Below the pieces are notes generated by a model that was given only the letters and a program-made list of their open reading frames with translations, did not search any database and was not told where the DNA came from. Of a DNA stretch of 34,628 nt, positions 16,152 to 22,720 are shown in pieces. The stretch is taken from positions 1 to 34,628 of the forward strand of contig JAJPHW010000037.1 of assembly GCA_021325035.1 (NCBI GenBank), given 5' to 3'. The DNA comes from Terriglobia bacterium (lineage in GTDB: Bacteria; Acidobacteriota; Terriglobia; Terriglobales; Acidobacteriaceae). Both the position numbers and the translations under genes were made by a program. Within the stretch, counting starts at the first letter, position 1. The number at the start of each line of letters is the position of its first letter.

Positions 16152-17399
16152 TCAAGCCAGGACCTCTTCGGTCACTTCCGGGAGATCCCGGCTTGAGCCA
16201 CTATCCAAAGCCAACAACAAGCCCTGGAACTCTGCCATCGTCGCGATGCCTTGCGACGATTCCACGAACTCTTGAGCTTCCGCCTCAGAGGCGTCGGGGA
16301 AAAACTTTCGATAGAGCTCAGTCTTCTGGCGGCTACTTGCCTCGCCGAGATAGAGCTTGTAATCGATTCGCCCTGGCCGTAAGAGTGCTGCGTCCAGCTT
16401 CTCGACGTGATTCGTCGTCATCACAAAGAGAACGCCGGTGGGGGCATGGAAGCCGTCCAGAACATTCAATAATCCGGAAAGCGTGACCCCGCTCTTGCCG
16501 GAGCTATTCTCTTCAGATTTAGTTACAAGATTGGAACTGCTTGACGCGGAGCGTGACTGGCTACCCCTCATCGCGTCAATATCTTCAAACAACAAAACCG
16601 AACCAGCAGGAACCCGATTGACTGCGCTCAGCAGACTGCGATCCGTGAAATTCGTGAGGTTGATCACGTATATCGACAGACTGAAGTGCGCCGCCAACGC
16701 TGACGCTAGCGAAGTCTTGCCAGTACCCGGTGGACCATAGAACAGATAGCCTCTGTGATACGGCACGCCCAGGTTTTCGTAACGTTCCTTCGACCCGCGG
16801 AACTGCGATACGTCTCGTAGCAGGTGTTCCTTCTCTCCTGGTTCAAGAACGACCGAGTTGAGAGAACGAGGCGAATATCCCGCCACGTAATCCCACCCGT
16901 CGTCGTAGGTGTACAGGTATGACTGAACGCCTTGCCTGCGAGCGTGACATTGCGCTACCTCATCCACGAAGGTCTGGAGCACTCTACGCTCTCGCCCCAT
17001 AGTGCGGAATGAGAACATTTCGACTCGCCTGCCAGCGCGCTCCCGTGTACTCTGCGTACGCGAGAACCAGACCTCGAAAGGCCGTCCGCGATACCAAAAC
17101 CAGTGTTTCCCCGGTGCTGGAATCATTGCGACGCGTTCGTTACGAAGCGTCGTGTCCAAGTCCACACGGCGGATTTTTCGTAGGAACTTTTGTTCCAGGA
17201 ACCACTCTTTTACCCACACGAATGCCGCATCATCGTCCTTGACGGTGATCATCATCGTGGCTTGATCCAGGATCAAATACCATAACTTCTCCGGTATGGC
17301 GCGGAGATACACGCTCAAGCCTCCGATGATCATGAGCAGCAATCCGCCCGAAGCGAATTCGCTCCGGCCAGCCAGCATTTTTTTCAAGATTTCGAACAT
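16152..17399 (-). CDS. BCS1-type AAA+ ATPase with N-terminal membrane helix
   Basis: A 415-residue protein with the full layout of mitochondrial BCS1. It has an N-terminal membrane helix (about 18-33), a BCS1-specific domain (about 35-185) and an AAA+ module. The linker SLNSVVLEPGEKEHLLRDV leads into Walker A GPPGTGKT (222-229), Walker B VLLFEDID (268-275), the VTLSGLLNVLDG segment (305-316), sensor MTTN (327-330) and the arginine-finger stretch LLRPGRID. In mitochondria BCS1 moves the folded Rieske protein across the inner membrane; bacterial homologues exist with largely unknown jobs. No Rieske or bc1 gene is nearby. A Ser/Asn-rich insert (281-301) sits after Walker B. The start at 17399 is an ATG. 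Confidence 0.88.
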   Translation of the reverse strand: MFEILKKMLAGRSEFASGGLLLMIIGGLSVYLRAIPEKLWYLILDQATMMITVKDDDAAFVWVKEWFLEQKFLRKIRRVDLDTTLRNERVAMIPAPGKHWFWYRGRPFEVWFSRTQSTRERAGRRVEMFSFRTMGRERRVLQTFVDEVAQCHARRQGVQSYLYTYDDGWDYVAGYSPRSLNSVVLEPGEKEHLLRDVSQFRGSKERYENLGVPYHRGYLFYGPPGTGKTSLASALAAHFSLSIYVINLTNFTDRSLLSAVNRVPAGSVLLFEDIDAMRGSQSRSASSSSNLVTKSEENSSGKSGVTLSGLLNVLDGFHAPTGVLFVMTTNHVEKLDAALLRPGRIDYKLYLGEASSRQKTELYRKFFPDASEAEAQEFVESSQGIATMAEFQGLLLALDSGSSRDLPEVTEEVLA

Positions 17400-17727
17400 A
17401 GTCGTTTTCTAAACGGCAACAAGCCGGGATGGTTGAGCAAGCCCAAGCGCGGAATGCGAACTACGCAATTCACAAGCTTTACGGCGCACAGGCCTAAGTT
17501 TTAGTTTTTGCGGAGAATCGAGGGCGAGAGCCGGTTAATTCGACCGGAGCGATGCCCTAAAGCAACTCAGTCGCGTTATCGGCTGACGTTGCCCGCTAAA
17601 CGTATAATTTGCGCGTTTTGCCAAGTTGGGCATCCTTTCGTTAGAAGAGTGTAGAGAATGCCATGCTTCCCAAATTTTTGCAACAGAAAAAATCTGAAAT
17701 CCAATTTCGATTAGAGTCTCGCGGACG
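17400..17727. other. Intergenic region upstream of the BCS1-like gene
   Basis: A stretch of 328 bp between the 3' end of the SDR gene and the 5' end of the BCS1-like gene, both on the - strand. It should contain the promoter of the ATPase gene, but I see no convincing -35/-10 pair in that direction. There is a TATAAT at 17603-17608 on the + strand without a -35 and without a + strand gene behind it. CCGGT-taattcg-ACCGG (17531-17547) is a small hairpin without a T-run. Open frames here are short and overlap the SDR gene. Confidence 0.4.
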
Positions 17728-18471
17728 CTAGATACTCCATCCCCCATCAATCACAAACGTCTGGCCGGTGATGAAGGCGGATTCATCCGAAGCGAGATAG
17801 AGGGCCATGGCAGCGATTTCATTTGGCTGGCCGAGCCTTCCCATGGGTTGGCGCGCAACGAACCCAGCACGAACTTTATCGGGATCTCCCTGTGCCGCGA
17901 TCCGGTCAGCGAGTGATGGAGTATCCACGGTGCCGGGGCAAATCGCGTTGCAGCGGATGTTGCTGCTGACGTAATCGGCGGCGATGGCTTTGGTCAGGCC
18001 GATGACCGCGCCTTTCGTGGCCCCGTAAGCCGCGCGGTTGGGCGTGCCCTTGATGCTCGACACGACGGATGCCATGTTGATGATGCAGCCTTTTTTCGCT
18101 TTCAGCATTGCGGGCAGGAAGGCGTGGCAGGTGCGGTACATCGAGCCAATATTCAGGTCAAAAGAAAAATCCCAATCTTTTTGCGAGCAGGAGAGAAGAT
18201 CGCCTTGATGCACATATCCCGCGCAGTTGAAGAGAATGTCGAGCGCTCCGATTTCGTTGGCGAGCTTCTGAATGGTGACCGCGTTGCGCACATCAAGTGT
18301 GCGAGTTTTGATTTCTGGATGCGCGGATGCTAGTTCATCTAATGCGGATTGATTAATGTCCGTTGCCCAAACAGTTGCGCCAGATTGCGCAAATAAAATC
18401 GCCGAGGCACGGCCAATGCCTTGTCCAGCGGCGGTGATGAGTGCAGTTTTGCCTTTTAAACTGAAAGTCAT
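17728..18471 (-). CDS. SDR-family NAD(P)-dependent oxidoreductase, possibly 2-keto-3-deoxy-L-fuconate dehydrogenase
   Basis: A 247-residue classical short-chain dehydrogenase. Visible are the cofactor loop ITAAGQGIGRA near residues 12-22, Asp at the end of beta-2 (ATDIN) favouring NAD, NCAG in place of NNAG, the catalytic MASVVSS...YGATKGA set, and the C-terminal TGQTFVIDGG. Overall it resembles the group that includes 3-hydroxybutyrate dehydrogenase type 2 and 2-keto-3-deoxy-L-fuconate dehydrogenase. The co-directional gene upstream encodes an FAH-family hydrolase of the kind that cleaves 2,4-diketo-3-deoxy sugar acids, which favours the sugar-acid role. The two genes are 132 bp apart with a hairpin between. 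Substrate is inferred, not seen. Confidence 0.85.
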   Translation of the reverse strand: MTFSLKGKTALITAAGQGIGRASAILFAQSGATVWATDINQSALDELASAHPEIKTRTLDVRNAVTIQKLANEIGALDILFNCAGYVHQGDLLSCSQKDWDFSFDLNIGSMYRTCHAFLPAMLKAKKGCIINMASVVSSIKGTPNRAAYGATKGAVIGLTKAIAADYVSSNIRCNAICPGTVDTPSLADRIAAQGDPDKVRAGFVARQPMGRLGQPNEIAAMALYLASDESAFITGQTFVIDGGWSI

Positions 18472-18520
18472 TCTTAATCCTTGACAACGATTGCGAGCAA
18501 CGGCGCAGTTTAATACGGAT

Positions 18521-18600
18521 GCGGGCCATGCGCGCGGATTTTACCGCGCGGCCCGCCCCTATCCTTCGCTTTAAAAAACATTCGCTCAGGATGACAAGAC
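18521..18600 (-). repeat. GC-rich hairpin joined to a TGTCATCCTGAGCG-type repeat
   Basis: GCGGGC (18521-18526), a CATG bulge and CGCGCGG (18531-18537) pair with CCGCGCG (18544-18550) and GCCCGC (18551-18556) around loop ATTTTA, a 13-bp stem with one bulge. To its right, read on the - strand, comes CTTGTCATCCTGAGCGAATG, a short A/T run and AAGCGAAGGATAGG. This is the same general repeat class as at 12241. It lies between the FAH-family gene and the SDR gene and might cause partial termination or mark an insertion. Confidence 0.6.
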
Positions 18601-18603
18601 TGC

Positions 18604-19449
18604 TTACGTCGAGGGAACGATAGTTTGCTTCTGTTTTCCCAAGCCTTCTACGCCCAGCCGAACTACATTTCCCGCCCGCAAATAAACCGGGGGATTTTGT
18701 CCCATCCCCACGCCCGGAGGCGTTCCCGTAGAAATAATATCGCCGGGCTGAAGGCTCATGAAGCAGCTAACATAGCTCACCAATTGCCGAACGCTGAAGA
18801 CCATCGTCTTCGTGGATCCATTCTGATAGCGATGGCCATCCACTTCCAGCCAAAGTTTTAAATTTTGTGGATTCGGAATTTCGTCCGTAGTTACAAGCCA
18901 CGGGCCGATGGGGCCAAAGGTGTCTGCGCTTTTTCCCTTTACCCATTGTCCCGTGCTTTCGAGCTGAAATGCGCGCTCAGAAACGTCGTGGACGACGCAA
19001 TATCCCGCAACATATTCGAGCGCACTCTCTTCCGAAACATACTTTGCTTCTTTCCCGATGATGACGCCCAACTCTACTTCCCAATCGAGTTTGGTTGAGC
19101 CGCGTGGGATGATGACGTTGTCATTGGGCCCACAGATCGCCGAAGTCGCCTTCATAAAAACAATAGGCTCGCTTGGGAGCGTCATGCCAGTTTCGCTGGC
19201 GTGGTCGGAGTAATTCAAGCCAATGCAGACGAACTTACCGGCATCGCCAACACACGGCCCGATGCGGACATCCGAGGAAATGAGAGGGAGGTTTTCGGGA
19301 TTCAACTTACGGAGCTTTTCTAATGATGAAGCGGAAAGCGCATCGCCAGCGAGGTCTGGAATGACTCCCGATAGATCGCGGATCTTTCCATTTGTATCCA
19401 ACAGCCCCGGTTTTTCCTTGCCCGGATCTCCATAGCGCAGAAGCTTCAT
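18604..19449 (-). CDS. Fumarylacetoacetate hydrolase family protein, possibly 2,4-diketo-3-deoxy-L-fuconate hydrolase
   Basis: A 281-residue FAH-family enzyme. Members use a divalent metal to cleave C-C bonds of diketo acids or act as isomerases/decarboxylases. The N-terminal MKLLRYGDPGKEKPGLLD and the core FVCIGLNYSDHASETG, IVFMKATSAICGPND, LDWEVELGVIIGK (metal-binding Glu pair) and VVHDVSERAFQ (metal-binding Asp) are all present, then STGTPPGVGMGQ. These match the subgroup often labelled ureidoglycolate lyase or 2,4-diketo-3-deoxy-L-fuconate/rhamnonate hydrolase. With the SDR gene downstream, the non-phosphorylated deoxy-sugar acid route is a good guess. The start at 19449 is an ATG; about 290 bp separate it from the next gene upstream. 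Confidence 0.87.
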   Translation of the reverse strand: MKLLRYGDPGKEKPGLLDTNGKIRDLSGVIPDLAGDALSASSLEKLRKLNPENLPLISSDVRIGPCVGDAGKFVCIGLNYSDHASETGMTLPSEPIVFMKATSAICGPNDNVIIPRGSTKLDWEVELGVIIGKEAKYVSEESALEYVAGYCVVHDVSERAFQLESTGQWVKGKSADTFGPIGPWLVTTDEIPNPQNLKLWLEVDGHRYQNGSTKTMVFSVRQLVSYVSCFMSLQPGDIISTGTPPGVGMGQNPPVYLRAGNVVRLGVEGLGKQKQTIVPST

Positions 19450-19699
19450 GCTTATTGTTTATCACGTATTGCGAAGCTTGAACTTTGCGCACGTATTTTT
19501 TAGGAAAATACCATCCTGTCGCAACAAGCACGACAAGAACGGGGCACCCGGTAACCTGTTCTGATGTTATTTGTGGCCGCCCCTGCATTGGCTTCATGCT
19601 CCGCTATTCGCGGATGAACAAAAAGGAAATTCGGGAAAGAATCCGGTTGCTGAGCGGAGTGTTTTGAGTCGGATTTATACCGAGAGTCCTTTTCGAATG

Positions 19700-20161
19700 C
19701 TAATGCGCCTTTGGCTCCCATAGTTCGATCTTTGTGCCGTCCGGATCCACGATCCACGCGAAGCGGCCGCTTGGGTCCTTGTCATCGCGCTTAAGAATGT
19801 CCACGCCCTTCGCTCGAAGCCGGGCTACGAATGCATCCATATCGTCCACTGCGAAATTGAACATGAAGTCCCTGGTCGAGGGCTCGAAATAGTCGGTTTT
19901 TGCGGAGAATGCATTCCAGACCACATGAGGCGGATGCTTGTCGGCGTCGTAGCGCAAGAGCGCACCACCCCACGGTTCAAGCTTGATTCCAAGAACGTCC
20001 TGATACCAGGCGCGAAGCGCTTTCGGGTTGGGACTCTTTATGAACACACCGCCCAGGCCGGTGATCTTACCTGGCTGTCCGGTCTGCGCGCTCACTAATG
20101 CGCTGGTCATCACCAAAGCTGAAAATAAAAGCGTGTTCGCAACTCGTACAAGACTTCTCAT
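19700..20161 (-). CDS. Secreted VOC (glyoxalase/dioxygenase-fold) protein
   Basis: A 153-residue protein with a signal peptide (MRSLVRVANTLLFSALVMTS, probable cleavage after LVSA) and one VOC domain of two beta-alpha-beta-beta-beta modules: LGGVFIKSPNPKALRAWYQDVLGI at the front and FAVDDMDAFVARLRAKGV, FAWIVDPDGTKIELWEP at the back. The C-terminal Glu in IELWEP is a typical VOC metal ligand; the substrate is unknown. There is no lipobox Cys. The frame opens at 20188, but ATG 20161 sits 8 nt after GAGG and gives a clean signal peptide; ATG 20167 is another choice. It is divergent from the second kinase. Most VOC proteins are cytoplasmic, so the export signal is notable. Confidence 0.82.
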   Translation of the reverse strand: MRSLVRVANTLLFSALVMTSALVSAQTGQPGKITGLGGVFIKSPNPKALRAWYQDVLGIKLEPWGGALLRYDADKHPPHVVWNAFSAKTDYFEPSTRDFMFNFAVDDMDAFVARLRAKGVDILKRDDKDPSGRFAWIVDPDGTKIELWEPKAH

Positions 20162-20261
20162 GCTCATCACCTCTTCTGTTGTGCACACACATGGCGCGTG
20201 CTCTGGACTCTAGTTGCTCATCTTACACGATAGCTCCATCATTCCTGCTGCGCTCTCTTCA

Positions 20262-20290
20262 TTGACTTAGCTACTTTCACCACGTAACAT
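20262..20290 (+). promoter_or_regulatory. Sigma70-like promoter of the second kinase, apparently leaderless
   Basis: TTGACT at 20262-20267 (5 of 6 to TTGACA), exactly 17 bp of spacer, then TAACAT at 20285-20290 (4 of 6 to TATAAT). Transcription would start about 7-8 nt after the -10, at or next to the ATG at 20299. There is no Shine-Dalgarno in the 8 nt between, which fits a leaderless mRNA. Confidence 0.5.
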
Positions 20291-20298
20291 TTTCGCCA

Positions 20299-22668
20299 AT
20301 GATAGGCGAGACCATATCTCACTACCGCATCGTCGAAAAGCTGGGCGGCGGCGGGATGGGCGTCGTCTATAAGGCTGAAGACATTGAACTTGGGCGGTTC
20401 GTCGCCTTAAAATTTCTTCCTCCTGAATTGTCGCGCGATCCACAGGCGCTGGAGCGGTTTCGCCGCGAGGCGCGTGCGGCCTCTGCTTTGAACCATCCCA
20501 ATATCTGCACCATCCACGAAATTGGCAAGCATGGCGAACAAACTTTCATCGCCATGGAGTTTCTGGATGGCGTGACGTTAAAGCATTTGATCAACGGCAA
20601 GCCGTTGGACAACGAAACTCTATTGTCTTTGGCGACGGAGATTGCGGATGGGCTCGACGGGGCGCACTCGCAGGGAATTGTTCACCGTGACATTAAACCA
20701 GCGAATATTTTTGTCACCAAGCGCGGCCACGCCAAGATTCTTGACTTTGGATTGGCGAAAGCCTCGCCCGCTTCGGCTTCTTCCTCGCATTTAGATGCAA
20801 CGGTGGAGGAACAGCATCTCACCAGCCCCGGTTCGACGCTGGGAACGGTGGCTTATATGTCTCCGGAGCAAGCGCGGGCGAAAGAAATGGATGCGCGCAG
20901 TGACTTGTTTTCGTTCGGAGTGGTTTTGTACGAAATGGCGACGGGAGTTTTACCATTTCGTGGCAATAGCACGGCTGAAATCTTCAAAGCGATCCTCGAT
21001 GGACATCCAGCGCCCGCACAGAGAATGAATCCGGATTTGCCGGTAGATTTGGATCGCATTATTGGCAAGGCATTGGAGAAAGACCGCAATCTTCGCTACC
21101 AAAGTGCAGCGGACATGCGGACCGATCTCGCGCGCTGCAAGCGCGACATCGATTCGGGGCGGTCGGGGAGTGTGGCCGCCTTCTCGAGTGAAATGTCGCA
21201 CGCAAGTTCGGCATCGTCTAGTGGAATTAAGCCCGCTGGGTCGAGAGCGCCGTGGATTGCGGGAATCGCTGCACTGGTTCTAATGGCCGCGGCCGCGGGC
21301 TATTACTTGGTGCGAGGAAAGACACAAACGGGCAAAGTAAGTTCGATGGCAGTACTACCCTTTGTGAACTCGACGGGCGATGCGTCCAACGATTATTTGA
21401 GCGATGGCCTGACAGAGAGCCTTATCAGCAGCCTCTCCCAGTTACCTAATCTCAAAGTCATGGCGAGGAGCACGGTCTTTAAATACAAGGGCAAAGAGGA
21501 CGATCCCGAAAGCATTGGCAAAGCGTTAAATGTAGGCGCGCTTTTGATAGGAAGTTTGACGCAACATGGCGACCAAGTCGGAGTGCAAGCGGATTTGGTG
21601 AACGCAGCCGACGGCAGTGAGCTTTGGGGATCGCACTATGACCGCAAACTGGCCGACATCACGCAAGTGCAGGGAGACATCACGCGCGATATTTCGGAGA
21701 AGTTGAAAATACAACTAAGCGGAGCACAAGAGCAGCGCGTAAGTAATGCGGGAACGGCCAATCCGGATGCCTATCGCCTTTATCTTGAAGGGCGGCAACT
21801 CTGGTATGGGCGGACTCCAGAGGGCTTGCAAAAAAGTGTTGACCTGTTTCAGCTGGCGATCCGCGCCGACCCGAATTATTCGCTGGCGTACGCGGGGCTG
21901 GCCGACACGTACAACGTGATTGCCGGCTATTCGAATACCATCAGTTCGAAACAGGCGACGGCGCTGGCGGATGAGGCATCGGCCAAGGCAGTCGCCCTGG
22001 ATGGAAACAGCTCGGAGGCCCATGCCGCGAGAGGGTTCGCATTGTCACAAGAGCTCCGGTTCCAGGAGGCTGAATCTGACTTGAGGAGTGCGATCTCGCT
22101 CAATCCAAACAATGCGCAGGCACGATACTTTTATGCGATGGGAGTTCTGATGCCCCTCAATCGACTCGAGGAAGCGGCGCGAGAATTTCGTACCGCAGTT
22201 TCGCTCGACCCGCTTTCCTCGATTGTAAACACAAACTACGCGCTGATTCTGATGGATCAGCGGCATTACGCCGAGTCCGAGAGCCAGTTCAAGAAAGTCC
22301 TGGAGCGCGAGCCTAACTTTACCCCCGCGCACTTCAAACTCTCGTTACTGTATGCCACGCTCGGACGCTTCCCTGAGGCGGTCGAGGAGATGGAGAAATC
22401 GCACCTGCCAACGGGAACCGCGCCGAGCAGAGATGCAAGAGGTTACTTTGAGCTCTGCAAGACCATCGAGGGTGAGGGAGGAAGCGCGATCTTTGCCGTT
22501 GCGGCGGCGCTTTTAGGGGAAAAAGACGAAGCCTTCCGCGCCCTCGAAAAGTCTCGCGCTGCGGGCGATAGCGAGTTGTTGTTTGCCATCCGTTATCCGG
22601 CGCTCGATTCGCTCCGGTCGGACCCGCGTTATGCGGAATTGATGAAGAAGCTGGGGCTGCCGTTGTAG
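20299..22668 (+). CDS. Membrane-anchored Ser/Thr protein kinase with TolB-like and TPR domains
   Basis: A 789-residue Hanks-type kinase. Kinase domain about 8-280: Gly loop GGGGMGVVY (16-24), Lys38 in [12 protein letters not shown] (129-136), DFG (149-151) and [10 protein letters not shown] (182-191). A Ser/Ala-rich linker leads to one membrane helix at about 318-338 ([20 protein letters not shown]). The outer part has a TolB-like domain ([12 protein letters not shown] ... [13 protein letters not shown] ... [10 protein letters not shown] ... LWGSHYDRK, about 349-475), then TPR-like repeats from about 490 to the end with N-P-N motifs. The layout suggests a receptor kinase whose periplasmic part binds a partner; this is inference. 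It is related to the kinase at 12725. priA follows 52 bp later. Confidence 0.92.
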   Translation: MIGETISHYRIVEKLGGGGMGVVYKAEDIELGRFVALKFLPPELSRDPQALERFRREARAASALNHPNICTIHEIGKHGEQTFIAMEFLDGVTLKHLINGKPLDNETLLSLATEIADGLDGAHSQGIVHRDIKPANIFVTKRGHAKILDFGLAKASPASASSSHLDATVEEQHLTSPGSTLGTVAYMSPEQARAKEMDARSDLFSFGVVLYEMATGVLPFRGNSTAEIFKAILDGHPAPAQRMNPDLPVDLDRIIGKALEKDRNLRYQSAADMRTDLARCKRDIDSGRSGSVAAFSSEMSHASSASSSGIKPAGSRAPWIAGIAALVLMAAAAGYYLVRGKTQTGKVSSMAVLPFVNSTGDASNDYLSDGLTESLISSLSQLPNLKVMARSTVFKYKGKEDDPESIGKALNVGALLIGSLTQHGDQVGVQADLVNAADGSELWGSHYDRKLADITQVQGDITRDISEKLKIQLSGAQEQRVSNAGTANPDAYRLYLEGRQLWYGRTPEGLQKSVDLFQLAIRADPNYSLAYAGLADTYNVIAGYSNTISSKQATALADEASAKAVALDGNSSEAHAARGFALSQELRFQEAESDLRSAISLNPNNAQARYFYAMGVLMPLNRLEEAAREFRTAVSLDPLSSIVNTNYALILMDQRHYAESESQFKKVLEREPNFTPAHFKLSLLYATLGRFPEAVEEMEKSHLPTGTAPSRDARGYFELCKTIEGEGGSAIFAVAAALLGEKDEAFRALEKSRAAGDSELLFAIRYPALDSLRSDPRYAELMKKLGLPL

Positions 22669-22675
22669 TTTCTCT

Positions 22676-22708
22676 TCTGATTTATCCGCAGGCTATTCTC
22701 TGATTTAT
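22676..22708 (+). repeat. Short direct repeat in the priA leader
   Basis: TCTGATTTAT occurs at 22676-22685 and again at 22699-22708, 23 bp apart start to start, roughly two helical turns, directly upstream of the priA ATG at 22721. It could be a protein site or chance; the stretch is AT-rich and a near-repeat TATTCTC is also present twice. Confidence 0.3.
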
Positions 22709-22720
22709 TCTCGATAAGAC

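Noticed and set aside
17603-17608. Perfect TATAAT on the + strand
   Set aside because: No -35 at 16-18 bp and no + strand gene downstream.
17535-17750. 71-codon - frame between the SDR and BCS1-like genes
   Set aside because: Overlaps the SDR 3' end out of frame, has no clear ribosome site and no family pattern.
19485-19667. 60-codon + frame in the gap between FAH and VOC genes
   Set aside because: TTG start without ribosome site and no conserved pattern; the gap seems non-coding.
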